A stretch of DNA of 20,120 nt. Source: Pedobacter sp. UBA4863. GTDB lineage: Bacteria; Bacteroidota; Bacteroidia; Sphingobacteriales; Sphingobacteriaceae. Every line of letters starts with the position of its first letter. Within the stretch, counting starts at the first letter, position 1. Of this stretch, positions 1-8,235 are shown piece by piece. The notes under the pieces were generated by a model, which worked only from the letters and a program-made list of their open reading frames with translations, was not told where the DNA came from and searched no databases. Where the stretch lies: the NCBI RefSeq assembly GCF_002399615.1, contig NZ_DHDZ01000046.1, positions 124,674 to 144,793 on the forward strand, in the 5' to 3' direction. A program made the translations under genes and the position numbers.

Positions 1-60
1 CCATTAAATTCACTTAAAACCGACCTTGGTCTTTGCGGTAGTGGTAAAATTGCCTTAGCA

Positions 61-255
61 TTAACTTTAAAGCAAAGAGCGCAGTCGGCGACTTTTCCTC
101 CATTTTGGTCGTTCAAACAGCGAAGCTCTCTTGAGCATAACTGAAAGTGATAAACAAAAGCGAAAAAATGGAGTGCCTATGCCCGGCATGAGGGCAGGAA
201 AGACTGTGTGTTGACGTTGCATACTGATTATCAAGGCATAACATTCAAAACTCAC
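61..255. other. Structured intergenic element, no convincing gene
   Basis: This stretch lies downstream of the LOG-family gene and is somewhat richer in G+C (about 44% by hand count of 61-240) than the surrounding DNA. It contains several dyads: an 11-nt odd palindrome at 83-93 (AGTCG-G-CGACT), a 9-bp inverted repeat CTCCATTTT (98-106) with AAAATGGAG (165-173), and inside it a small hairpin GCTC-TCTT-GAGC (125-136). A minus-strand frame of 62 codons spans 67-255, but its product is Arg/Lys/Ser-rich with no recognisable domain, so I do not call it a gene. It could be a dispersed repeat, a remnant of a mobile element or a structured RNA. Copy number in the genome would decide. Confidence 0.3.
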
Positions 256-266
256 GTTAAATAGTT

Positions 267-974
267 TTAGAAGTTTGGTTTTAAAACATATTTATCGTAG
301 AATCTGAAGATATGTTCTGCGGCTTCTTCGGCAGTATCTACCAATCTGAAAAGGTTTAAATCTTCGGCGTGTATATTGTGCTCTTTTTCTAGCATAGTAT
401 TTTTTAGCCACTCTACCAATCCGCCCCAATAAGAAGTACCTACCAATACAATTGGGAAACGAGCAATTTTACCAGTTTGAATTAATGTTAAAGCCTCAAA
501 TAGCTCATCCATAGTGCCCATGCCGCCTGGCAGTACTATAAAGCCTTGCGAATACTTCATGAACATTACCTTGCGTACAAAGAAATAATCAAAGGTTAAC
601 AACCGACTAGGTTCTATATATTTATTGTGGAACTGTTCAAAAGGTAGATCGATATTTAAACCTACAGATTTACCACCATTTAGGTGCGCTCCTTTGTTGC
701 CAGCTTCCATAATACCAGGCCCACCACCTGTAATTACACCGTAGCCACGTTCAGTTAACAACTGTCCGCATTGTACAGCAAGTTGGTAATAGGGGTTGGT
801 TTCTGCTGTTCTGGCCGAACCAAAAATACTTACGCAGGGGCCAATTTTCGACAGTTTTTCAAAGCCGTCCACAAACTCGGCCATGATTTTAAAAATTTGC
901 CAACTATCTGTTACTTTTATTTCTTGCCAATCTTTGTTGGCAAATGCACTTCTTATCTTTTCTTCACTGTTCAT
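267..974 (-). CDS. LOG-family protein (TIGR00730), putative cytokinin riboside 5'-monophosphate phosphoribohydrolase
   Basis: A 235-residue cytosolic protein of the LOG/lysine-decarboxylase-like Rossmann family. Visible motifs are GGGPGIMEA (residues 83-91) and PGGMGTMDE (149-157), the family signature PGGxGTxxE with the catalytic Glu at 157. An Arg at 134 in FFVRKVMF fits the other conserved catalytic residue. Characterised family members hydrolyse the N-glycosidic bond of AMP or of N6-modified AMP, releasing ribose 5-phosphate. In non-plant-associated bacteria the physiological role is usually nucleotide salvage or is unknown, so the substrate here is not settled. The start is an ATG only 15 nt after the symporter stop, so the two genes are probably cotranscribed with this one second. 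The length is normal for the longer LOG subgroup. Confidence 0.9.
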   Translation of the reverse strand: MNSEEKIRSAFANKDWQEIKVTDSWQIFKIMAEFVDGFEKLSKIGPCVSIFGSARTAETNPYYQLAVQCGQLLTERGYGVITGGGPGIMEAGNKGAHLNGGKSVGLNIDLPFEQFHNKYIEPSRLLTFDYFFVRKVMFMKYSQGFIVLPGGMGTMDELFEALTLIQTGKIARFPIVLVGTSYWGGLVEWLKNTMLEKEHNIHAEDLNLFRLVDTAEEAAEHIFRFYDKYVLKPNF

Positions 975-989
975 AGACTGTTATTAGGA

Positions 990-2498
990 TTAAAATCTAG
1001 TTTGCTGGTCTGTTTTCTTAGAAATCAGCAATAATCCCATAAATGTAATCAATCCATTTATTAAAATAAGCTCTACACTAAAAACATATCCCCCTAAAAG
1101 ATCTTTTGCATTGGTAGCAAAGAAATAACATAACAAAGGTGATAAAATGCACACTATTGGCACCAGTTTGTCGTGCAGCCCACGAGATTTTACAAATAAA
1201 CCGAATGAATATAGCCCTAATAGAGGCCCGTAAGTATAAGAAGCAATCAAGAAAATTAAACTCACTACCGACGAACTGTTTAGCGCATTGATAATTAATA
1301 TTACAAAAAACATGATGAAAGAAAAGGCAATGTGTACCAAATGTCTTTTCTTAACGGCGTTTGGTTTATTTGCATTTTCTTTTTTGCCCATTCCCAAGAA
1401 ATCTACACAGAACGAGGTGGTTAAAGCTGTTAATGCACTATCTGTAGTGGCAAAAGTTGCTGCGGTTAAGCCCAGCATAAAAACAATTGCCGGAATGGTA
1501 GTTAAATGGTTTAATGCAATTTCTGGAAATAAAAGATCTGTCCTAGGTTTGCCAGTAATGTGGTCTAAAGGTATTTCAATTCCATTTTTAGCAGCAAAAA
1601 TATAAAGTAAGGCACCCACACTTAAAAAGAAAATGTTAAGTACCACAAATATGCCGGTAAAAGTAAACATGTTCTTTTGTGCTTCGCCAATAGTTTTCAT
1701 GCTGAGGTTTTTTTGCATTAAATCTTGGTCTAACCCCGTCATTGCAATGGTTACAAAAATACCACCTATAAATTGCTTGCTGAAATAGAATTTATTGCTC
1801 AAGAAATCTTCAAAGAAGAAAATTTTTGAATAACTGCTGTTTTTGATGGTTTCGAAAGCATCGGGTATCGTTAAACTTAAGCTGTCGCAGATGAAATAAA
1901 TGGTTAGAAAAACCGATAATACCAAAAAGAACGTTTGCAACGTGTCGGTAATGATAATTGTTTTTAAGCCTCCTTTAAAGGTGTAAGACCAAATTAGTAA
2001 TAACGAAATTAATACGGTTACCCAAAAAGGAACGTTATAGTTGTCGAATATAAAACGTTGCAATACAATTACTACCAAATACAGCCTTGTTGCCGAGCCT
2101 AGTGTTCTGCTAATTAAGAATATAAAGGCTGCGGTTTTATAGCTATAATGCCCCAAGCGTTGCTCAATATAACTGTAAATAGACGTTAAATTCATTCGGT
2201 AATACAATGGCAGTAGCACTGTTGCAATAATGATAAAACCTACGGCATTGCCCAACACAAACTGAAAATACTGGAATTGGTTGCCGCCTGGCGCACCTAC
2301 TTCTCCTGGAACAGAGATGAACGTTACCCCAGATAAAGCTGTTCCTATCATCCCAAAGGCAACCAAATACCATTTAGAGTTTTTGTTTGCTAAAAAAAAT
2401 GTAGAATTATCTGATGATTTTTTTGAGGTCGCAAATGCGATAGTGATTAACAGGCCAAAATAGCCTACTAGAAAGCATAATAATAAGGTTGGACTCAT
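990..2498 (-). CDS. Sodium:solute symporter (SSS family)
   Basis: A 502-residue integral membrane protein with about 13 hydrophobic segments, the usual count for the SSS/SLC5 family. Recognisable family features are SGVTFISVPG in the first broken helix (residues 56-65), the SRTLGSATRLY stretch (130-140), GLDQDLMQKNLS (255-266), and TAATFATTDSALTALTTSF (345-363), which contains the Ser/Thr positions of the Na2 sodium site. It is expected to couple inward Na+ flow to uptake of an organic solute across the inner membrane. The substrate (sugar, sialic acid, proline, pantothenate or other) cannot be read from the sequence. It is the first gene of a minus-strand pair with the LOG gene and is divergent from recR across 248 bp. 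ATG start; the N-terminus begins directly with a membrane helix. Confidence 0.9.
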   Translation of the reverse strand: MSPTLLLCFLVGYFGLLITIAFATSKKSSDNSTFFLANKNSKWYLVAFGMIGTALSGVTFISVPGEVGAPGGNQFQYFQFVLGNAVGFIIIATVLLPLYYRMNLTSIYSYIEQRLGHYSYKTAAFIFLISRTLGSATRLYLVVIVLQRFIFDNYNVPFWVTVLISLLLIWSYTFKGGLKTIIITDTLQTFFLVLSVFLTIYFICDSLSLTIPDAFETIKNSSYSKIFFFEDFLSNKFYFSKQFIGGIFVTIAMTGLDQDLMQKNLSMKTIGEAQKNMFTFTGIFVVLNIFFLSVGALLYIFAAKNGIEIPLDHITGKPRTDLLFPEIALNHLTTIPAIVFMLGLTAATFATTDSALTALTTSFCVDFLGMGKKENANKPNAVKKRHLVHIAFSFIMFFVILIINALNSSSVVSLIFLIASYTYGPLLGLYSFGLFVKSRGLHDKLVPIVCILSPLLCYFFATNAKDLLGGYVFSVELILINGLITFMGLLLISKKTDQQTRF

Positions 2499-2599
2499 AT
2501 CTATTTGATTTGTTGCTAAAAGTAGCTAAAACTTGCAAAATCTTGCAACTTTTTTCCTTAAAACAGCAAAAGTTAGTGAAAATAAATGAAAGTTAAGTT

Positions 2600-2626
2600 T
2601 TCACCTAGGCTTTAAGCCTTGGTGAA
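2600..2626. repeat. 27-nt near-perfect inverted repeat in the symporter/recR divergent spacer
   Basis: The arms TTCACC and GGTGAA flank an inner AGGCTT/AAGCCT pairing, with one mismatch per arm and a one-base centre. The dyad is therefore almost continuous over 27 nt. It is not followed by a T-run on either strand, so it does not look like a terminator. Its central position between divergent genes would suit an operator or a short dispersed palindrome. No regulator can be named. Confidence 0.35.
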
Positions 2627-2734
2627 GCGATAAATTGCCTAACCTTTGAAGAAGTCTATGGTTACCACTTCGTATTTTTTTTGTTGAAATATAAGCAGCT
2701 ACTAAATAATCTGTGTATCTATGGAAATATCTGA

Positions 2735-2742
2735 TAAATTTG
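2735..2742 (+). promoter_or_regulatory. Candidate -7 promoter element of recR (TAAATTTG)
   Basis: TAAATTTG matches the Bacteroidota consensus TAnnTTTG exactly and ends 4 nt before the recR ATG at 2747. Transcription would then begin at or within a few bases of the start codon, giving an essentially leaderless mRNA. No good -33 TTTG is seen at the expected spacing, so the call rests on the -7 match and its position. Confidence 0.4.
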
Positions 2743-2746
2743 CAAT

Positions 2747-3364
2747 ATGAACTTTTCGTCTAAATTACTTGAAGATGCGGTGAATGAGTTTGGTAAATTA
2801 CCAGGTATTGGACAAAAAACTGCTTTACGCTTGGTGTTACATCTTTTAAATAAAGAACAAACCGAAGTGGCCCAATTTGGAAATACTTTAATCAAGCTTA
2901 AAAATGAGATTAAAAAGTGTTCTGTTTGTGGTAATATAGCTGATCATGAGTGTTGCACTATTTGTGTCGCTACAAAAAGAGAAAAAGAAGTAATTTGCGT
3001 GGTAGAAGATACTCGTGATGTAATGGCTATAGAAAATACCAATCAATATTTTGGGGTATATCACGTATTGGGCGGTTTAATTTCGCCTATGGATGGTATA
3101 GGACCCTCAGATCTAAATATCGAAGGTTTGGTTGAACGGGTAAAAACATCGCCAGTAAAAGAAATAATATTGGCCTTGAGTGCAAATATGGAAGGCGATA
3201 CTACTTTGTTTTATCTGCATAAAAAATTAAAAGACTTTAATATTCCTATTACTACCATTGCTAGGGGCATAGCTTTTGGCGGCGAGTTAGAGTATGCCGA
3301 TGAGGTAACCTTAGGACGTTCTATTCTTACGCGTGTGCCCTATGAAAATACATTGATCAAATAA
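2747..3364 (+). CDS. recR: Recombination mediator protein RecR
   Basis: A 205-residue protein of normal RecR length and architecture. It has an N-terminal helix-hairpin-helix, LPGIGQKTALRL (residues 18-29). A four-Cys zinc site follows (C58-x2-C61 and C70-x2-C73). The Toprim domain starts at EVICVVEDTRD (81-91) and ends with the conserved GIAFGGELEYADEVTLGRS stretch. RecR acts with RecO (and RecF) in the cytoplasm to load RecA on SSB-coated single-stranded DNA at gaps and ends. It is the first gene of a tight plus-strand series; the SDR gene begins 3 nt after its stop. The ATG is preceded at once by a -7-like promoter element, with no Shine-Dalgarno sequence. Linkage to the downstream kinases is probably shared transcription rather than shared function. 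Confidence 0.97.
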   Translation: MNFSSKLLEDAVNEFGKLPGIGQKTALRLVLHLLNKEQTEVAQFGNTLIKLKNEIKKCSVCGNIADHECCTICVATKREKEVICVVEDTRDVMAIENTNQYFGVYHVLGGLISPMDGIGPSDLNIEGLVERVKTSPVKEIILALSANMEGDTTLFYLHKKLKDFNIPITTIARGIAFGGELEYADEVTLGRSILTRVPYENTLIK

Positions 3365-3367
3365 TTT

Positions 3368-4183
3368 ATGAGCTTAAGAAACAAAACGGTGGTTATTACC
3401 GGAGCTTCTTCCGGTATTGGTAAAGCATTGGCCGAGGAAATGGCAAAAAGAGGTGCTAACTTGGTATTAGGTGCCCGTCAGTACGTAACCTTGTGCGAAA
3501 TTACGGCCGAATTACAAGATAAATATCAAGTTAAAGCTTTGGCCGTACAGGCAGATGTAAGTAAGGAGGCCGACTGCGAATTGCTAATTAATCAGGCTGT
3601 GTTAACCTATGGAGGTATAGATGTTTTAATTAACAATGCCGGTTTGTCTATGCGGGCACTGTTTAAAGATTTGGATTTGGCCGTGCTCAAAAATTTAATG
3701 GATGTAAATTTTTGGGGAACAGTTTACTGTACTAAATACGCCTTGCCAGAAATCTTGAAAACCAATGGTAGTATTGTTGGCGTATCGTCAATTGCGGGTT
3801 ATAGAGGTTTGCCAGGCAGAACAGGCTATTCTTCATCTAAATTTGCGATGAACGGTTTTATGGAGTCGTTACGTACCGAGTTGCTCAAAACAGATGTACA
3901 CATTATGCTTGCCTGTCCGGGCTTTACCACCTCTAATATTCGTGTGGCTGCGTTGGCTAAAGATGCTGCTGCCCACGGCGAAACCAGTATGGAAGAAGGC
4001 AAAATGATGAGCGCCGAAGAGGTAGCACAACGTATTTGCAACGGAATTATAAAAAGAAAGCGTACACTGATCATGACTAGACAAGGGAAATTGGCAGTTT
4101 GGATGAATAAATTGTTTCCCGCCTTTGTTGATAAAAAAGTATTTGATCTATACGCGAAAGAAAAAAATCCTCTAATAAAATAA
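3368..4183 (+). CDS. Short-chain dehydrogenase/reductase (SDR) family oxidoreductase
   Basis: A 271-residue classical SDR. The nucleotide-binding motif TGASSGIG is at residues 11-18 and NNAG at 89-92. The catalytic Ser lies in VSSIAG (S140 or S141), with Tyr154 and Lys158 in the YxxxK motif. After the Rossmann core, the C-terminal part runs through a substrate loop with TTSNIR and a basic tail. It should be a cytosolic or membrane-associated NAD(P)(H)-dependent oxidoreductase. The substrate is not determinable, since this family covers 3-ketoacyl, steroid-like and sugar substrates. The gene begins 3 nt after recR, and its stop is separated by a single base from the next start, which suggests translational coupling within one operon. 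Confidence 0.93.
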   Translation: MSLRNKTVVITGASSGIGKALAEEMAKRGANLVLGARQYVTLCEITAELQDKYQVKALAVQADVSKEADCELLINQAVLTYGGIDVLINNAGLSMRALFKDLDLAVLKNLMDVNFWGTVYCTKYALPEILKTNGSIVGVSSIAGYRGLPGRTGYSSSKFAMNGFMESLRTELLKTDVHIMLACPGFTTSNIRVAALAKDAAAHGETSMEEGKMMSAEEVAQRICNGIIKRKRTLIMTRQGKLAVWMNKLFPAFVDKKVFDLYAKEKNPLIK

Positions 4184-4184
4184 T

Positions 4185-6134
4185 ATGCTACAGAGGCAAA
4201 AAGCCTTATTTTCTTTAGGTTTATTGTGTTTGTTTTCGTTTCTAGTAGTAGCGCAAGTTAAACCCAATAAGCTTGAAACAAGTCAGCAATATGTTAATAT
4301 TGTTAGATACTATCGGTATCTCAATCCTGATTCTGCCAGATTTTATGTGAATGAAGGTATAAAAAAAGCCGATAAAGAAAAGGATAATCTGGGCAAGGCT
4401 GCACTTTTAAATCAGTTGGGGATGATTGAGGACAATTCGGCTCACTATGCAGAGGCTAAACAATTGTACCTTCAGGCCGAGGTTATCTACAGGGAAGCTA
4501 ACGATGAAAAAGGTCTTGCCAGTACCTTAATTAGGTTAAGTGTGGTAGAAAAGCGCAAAGGCAACTACGATAAATCGTTGGCTTTAGCCATGAATGCTCT
4601 AAAAATATCTGAAAAAATTAAGGATAAGCTCGGTTTACTAGAAGCTAGGATAGTGCTCTCCGAAATTTATTATATCTTAGATAATACCAGAGAAACATTA
4701 ACAAATCTAACCATTGCCGAAGCTATAGATAGCTCTATTCCAACATCTAATTTTTCCCTAAATATGTATATTGGCTTTGGTTATTTATATACCAAACTGG
4801 GCCAATATCAAAAGGCAATAGATTATTTGCATAAAGGTTTAGCCAAAGCCAATAAGGTAGAATTTAATGGGCTAAAAATTTCCCTTTACAAGGTTTTGGC
4901 CATTACTTATGCCCAAAAAGGTGATAAAGAGAAAGCCATCGCCTATTTTAAATACTCTCTAGATTTTACACGCAAAATTAAAAACATGATGCGTGAGCAG
5001 TCAACGTTAATCGAATTGTCCGAAGTTTACTCCTCGCCAGATAGTTCCTTGTTTTATTTGAAACAAGCTTTGGTAATAGCCAATAAATTTAAAATGTCCC
5101 GTCAGCAAATTACCATACTCGATAAAATGAGTAAGATGCATAAAAATAAAGGACAATTTAAAGAGGCTTTATTGCTAAAGGAACAAAGTAGCGAATTGGC
5201 GGAGCAGGTTTTTTATAAAGACATGGCTAAGCAGGTGGTTAGCTTAGAAACGGCCTACGAACTGGAAAAATCTAAAGCAAAGCTCAATCAATTAACCACC
5301 AAAAGCCGAGAACAGCAATTGGCGAAGAATGTAATTCTTTCTATTGCCATAGGTGTTTTTTTAGTGTTAGTAATTACTTTGGTGTATAATTTACGTTCTA
5401 GGCGATTAAACAAACTGTTAAGAAAAGCAAACGAAGGTTTAGAAGAGAGCAATGGCGTAAAAGACAAGTTGTTTTCTATTATAGCGCATGATATCCGGTC
5501 GCCATTGGTATCGACTGTGGGCATTATGAAACTGATTAGCAATGGCGAACTGGACGAACAAACGCAACAACAAATGGTAAATAAACTTGTTGCACATTGC
5601 GATAATAGTTTGGATATTTTAGATAAGCTATTGAAATGGGGACAAATGCAGATTAAGGGTGTACGTTTAAATACTTCTATATTTGATCCCATGCCAAATA
5701 TTCGTAGAAATATAGCATTGCTAGAAGATAGCGCAAATAAGAAGCATATTCGTATTATTGTAGATGTTCCATTAAATATTAAGCTCGAAGCAGATTCGGA
5801 TCATTTTGATTTTATAATGAGAAATTTAGTGGCAAATGCCATTAAGTTTACTACTAACAATGGCACCATTAAAGTAGAAGCTAAAATGCAAAGTCCAGGT
5901 ATGGTCAGGTTTTTTGTGATCGATAATGGGGTGGGTATTAGCAAAAATAGGGTGAAAAACTTATTTAATCTTGAATCGATAAGCACCAGGGGTACTTCGG
6001 CAGAAGAAGGTACTAGCTTGGGGCTAATTATTTGTAAAGACTTTGTATTGGCCAATAAAGGAGAGCTTGATGTAGAAAGTGAAGTTGGAGTTGGTACAAC
6101 CTTTTCTTTTACGCTTAAAGGTACTATGGTTTAA
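4185..6134 (+). CDS. TPR-containing membrane sensor histidine kinase (first of a tandem pair)
   Basis: A 649-residue hybrid-topology sensor. It starts with a signal peptide (about 1-23, hydrophobic core ending VVAQ). A long helical region with tetratricopeptide repeats follows (about 70-345, with repeat signatures such as KAALLNQLGMIEDNSAHYAEA and GQYQKAIDYLHKG). Then come a coiled coil (350-380), one transmembrane helix (about 383-402), a HisKA domain with the phosphoacceptor in SIIAHDIRSPL (H435), and a complete HATPase_c domain: N-box around RNLVANAIKF (546-555), G1 box DNGVG (580-584), G2 box GTSLGL (609-614). The periplasmic TPRs presumably bind a peptide or protein partner and control autophosphorylation in the cytoplasm. 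No response regulator is encoded nearby, so the kinase is an orphan here. The start lies 1 nt after the SDR stop. Confidence 0.92.
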   Translation: MLQRQKALFSLGLLCLFSFLVVAQVKPNKLETSQQYVNIVRYYRYLNPDSARFYVNEGIKKADKEKDNLGKAALLNQLGMIEDNSAHYAEAKQLYLQAEVIYREANDEKGLASTLIRLSVVEKRKGNYDKSLALAMNALKISEKIKDKLGLLEARIVLSEIYYILDNTRETLTNLTIAEAIDSSIPTSNFSLNMYIGFGYLYTKLGQYQKAIDYLHKGLAKANKVEFNGLKISLYKVLAITYAQKGDKEKAIAYFKYSLDFTRKIKNMMREQSTLIELSEVYSSPDSSLFYLKQALVIANKFKMSRQQITILDKMSKMHKNKGQFKEALLLKEQSSELAEQVFYKDMAKQVVSLETAYELEKSKAKLNQLTTKSREQQLAKNVILSIAIGVFLVLVITLVYNLRSRRLNKLLRKANEGLEESNGVKDKLFSIIAHDIRSPLVSTVGIMKLISNGELDEQTQQQMVNKLVAHCDNSLDILDKLLKWGQMQIKGVRLNTSIFDPMPNIRRNIALLEDSANKKHIRIIVDVPLNIKLEADSDHFDFIMRNLVANAIKFTTNNGTIKVEAKMQSPGMVRFFVIDNGVGISKNRVKNLFNLESISTRGTSAEEGTSLGLIICKDFVLANKGELDVESEVGVGTTFSFTLKGTMV

Positions 6135-6150
6135 AAAATACAGATAGATA

Positions 6151-8127
6151 ATGAGACCTACTTTTCAATTGTTTTTTACAATTAACGTGCTATTCTATAG
6201 TGTTTTTTGTGTGGGCTCATTAGGTGCGCAAGAAAATAATACATCTTTAAAATCAAGCGAAGATTACGTTCGTATGATCAAGTATTATCGTTATCTCAAT
6301 CCAGATTCGGCTTTGTTTTATGTTAAAAAAGGAATGGCACATGCCGAAGCCCATAACGACCAATTAGGTAAAGCTGCATTGCTCAATCAGTATGGTATGA
6401 TAGAAGATAATGCCACTAATACAGAGAGTTCTAGAGAGAAATATTTAGCGGCAGCGCAAATCTATAGAAGTAAAAAAGATGAAACAGGCTTGGCCAGTAC
6501 CCTGATACGTTTAGCAGGGGTCGAAAGAAAAAAAGGAAACTTTGATAAATCTTTAGCTTATGCCATGGAGGCTTCAACAATTAGCGCAAAGAAAGCAGAT
6601 AAATTAGGGATGTTGGAGGCGAAGGTGGCTTTAGTGCAGTCATATTATCAACTAAATAAGATAGATATTGCCCTTAAACATTTGCTAATAGCAGAAAAGC
6701 TCAGTAGTCAAGTTCCTTTATCTAATGTATCGCTAGATATGTATATCCAATTTGGAACAATATACAACAGGCTTGGCGAATTTGATAAGTCAATAAGTTA
6801 TATCGAAAAAGGTTTGGCTAAAAGTAACAAAACCGAATATAATGGAATAAGGGTTTCTTTGCTGTTACTTTTGGGACAAGCTTATCAAGGAAAAGGAGAT
6901 AATAAAAGAGCACTAGAAGTTTTAAAACAATCGCTAGAATTGGCTGTGCACATTAAAAACTTGGCCCGAGAACAAAATGCATTAATGCAGCTGGCAAGTT
7001 TATACGAAAAAGAAGATCCAGATTCGGCATTAATTTATTTTAAAAGGTCGTTGGTTATTGCAACTAATTTAAAGAAATACAGACATCAAATTGCTGTGCT
7101 TGAAAAAATAGGAACAATCTATAAACAAAAAGGTAAGCTGAATGAGGCATTGGCAATTAGAGAAGAAGTTAATGCCTTAGCCGACAAGGTTTACTATAAA
7201 GATATGGCAAAGCAAGTGTTTAGCTTAGAAGCTGCATATGAGCTCGAAAAATCTAAAGCTAAACTACGAGAACTTACTATTAAAAATACAAAAGCGAGCA
7301 ATCAGAAAAACATTATCCTCTCTATAGCTATCGGTACATTTATTATTTTGTTAATTACACTTATCTATTTTACTCGGGCAAAACACCTTAATAAACTCCT
7401 CCAAAATGCCAATGCTTCATTAGAAGAGAGTAATTACGTTAAAGACAAGTTTTTCTCTATCATAGCCCATGATATTAGGTCGCCCTTAGCTTCAACCATT
7501 GGTGTGCTCGAGCTGATTGACGAAGATGAATTGGATGAAGAAACTAAAAAAGATACCATAAAAAAATTAATATCCCATTGTGGAAGTAGTTTGGAAATAT
7601 TAGACAAACTATTGAAATGGGGACACATGCAAATTAAAGGCGTGATTCTTAATCCAACAGAATTTAATCCCTTGCCTAATATTAATAGAAATATAGCGCT
7701 GCTAGAATCGGCCTCAGAAAAAAAGCAAATTATTATTGAAACAGAGGTGCCTGATCATATTATAATTAAAGCTGATGCCGACCATTTTGATTTTGTGATT
7801 AGAAATTTAATGGCCAATGCCATTAAGTTTACAGGTGTTGGTGGTAGCATAAAAATAAAGGCCCAAGAGGTGCCAGAAGAAAACACCATAAGATTTTCTG
7901 TAATAGATAATGGCGTTGGTATAAACAAAGCTAGGTTGGCTAAGCTATTTCAACTTACCTCAACAGGAACTAAAGGAACATCGGCAGAAGAAGGCACAAG
8001 CTTAGGCTTAATTATTTGTAGAGAATTTGTTTTGGCCAATAAAGGTAATTTAGAGGTGCAAAGCGAAGAGGGTAAAGGCACTACTTTTTCGTTTACGATG
8101 AAAGGTTTTTTAAAAAAGATTGCATAA
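6151..8127 (+). CDS. TPR-containing membrane sensor histidine kinase (second of a tandem pair)
   Basis: A 658-residue paralogue of the preceding gene, colinear along its whole length. It has a signal peptide (about 1-26), periplasmic TPR region (about 70-345), coiled coil (355-380), one transmembrane helix (about 387-407), HisKA with FFSIIAHDIRSPL (H440), and an intact HATPase_c domain with RNLMANAIKF (551-560), DNGVG (586-590) and GTSLGL (615-620). Long stretches are near-identical to the first copy, for example around YRYLNPDSA, LASTLIRL, the coiled coil, and SAEEGTSLGLIIC. The TPR faces are more divergent, which fits changed ligand recognition after duplication. It starts 16 nt after the first kinase and is probably cotranscribed with it. 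Both copies look functional. No partner response regulator lies in this window. Confidence 0.92.
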   Translation: MRPTFQLFFTINVLFYSVFCVGSLGAQENNTSLKSSEDYVRMIKYYRYLNPDSALFYVKKGMAHAEAHNDQLGKAALLNQYGMIEDNATNTESSREKYLAAAQIYRSKKDETGLASTLIRLAGVERKKGNFDKSLAYAMEASTISAKKADKLGMLEAKVALVQSYYQLNKIDIALKHLLIAEKLSSQVPLSNVSLDMYIQFGTIYNRLGEFDKSISYIEKGLAKSNKTEYNGIRVSLLLLLGQAYQGKGDNKRALEVLKQSLELAVHIKNLAREQNALMQLASLYEKEDPDSALIYFKRSLVIATNLKKYRHQIAVLEKIGTIYKQKGKLNEALAIREEVNALADKVYYKDMAKQVFSLEAAYELEKSKAKLRELTIKNTKASNQKNIILSIAIGTFIILLITLIYFTRAKHLNKLLQNANASLEESNYVKDKFFSIIAHDIRSPLASTIGVLELIDEDELDEETKKDTIKKLISHCGSSLEILDKLLKWGHMQIKGVILNPTEFNPLPNINRNIALLESASEKKQIIIETEVPDHIIIKADADHFDFVIRNLMANAIKFTGVGGSIKIKAQEVPEENTIRFSVIDNGVGINKARLAKLFQLTSTGTKGTSAEEGTSLGLIICREFVLANKGNLEVQSEEGKGTTFSFTMKGFLKKIA

Positions 8128-8142
8128 AAATTTGAGTGATTG

Positions 8143-8173
8143 TTGCATTTAAAGAAAAACAATTACATATTTG
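8143..8173 (+). promoter_or_regulatory. Promoter of the trp operon (Bacteroidota type)
   Basis: A -33-like TTG (8143-8145) is separated by 20 nt from a -7-like CATATTTG (8166-8173), one mismatch from TAnnTTTG. The spacing is as expected for the Bacteroidota primary sigma factor. Transcription should start near 8179-8181, only a few bases before the leader-peptide ATG at 8182. No terminator separates it from the upstream kinase gene, so some read-through is possible. Confidence 0.55.
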
Positions 8174-8181
8174 CCTACAGA

Positions 8182-8235
8182 ATGAGAACATTAAACGTAA
8201 ATACAATTTGGTGGTGGCATAACGCAATAGCGTGA
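8182..8235 (+). CDS. trpL: trp operon leader peptide
   Basis: A 17-codon ORF, too short for routine ORF calling, encodes MRTLNVNTIWWWHNAIA. Three consecutive Trp codons occupy 8209-8217, an arrangement expected only if translation of the peptide senses charged tRNA-Trp. The stop is TGA at 8233-8235, and strand 2 of the attenuator begins 2 nt later. By analogy with the proteobacterial trpL, a ribosome stalled at the Trp codons would favour the antiterminator, while one that reaches the stop would cover strand 2 and let the terminator form. The ATG lies within a few bases of the predicted transcription start, so the leader would be translated from a nearly leaderless transcript. It lies 144 nt upstream of trpD. 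The peptide itself probably has no further function. Confidence 0.85.
   Translation: MRTLNVNTIWWWHNAIA

Noticed and set aside
771..1034. 87-codon plus-strand frame over the LOG/symporter junction
   Set aside because: Antisense to two well-supported genes and without any recognisable motif.
1288..1605. 105-codon plus-strand frame inside the symporter gene
   Set aside because: It lies wholly antisense to a clear membrane transporter gene and has no recognisable domain; it is a shadow of the real coding frame.
5288..5692. 134-codon minus-strand frame inside the first TPR kinase
   Set aside because: It is antisense to the conserved HisKA region, and an equivalent shadow occurs in the second kinase at 7434-7628, as expected for mirror frames of homologous genes.
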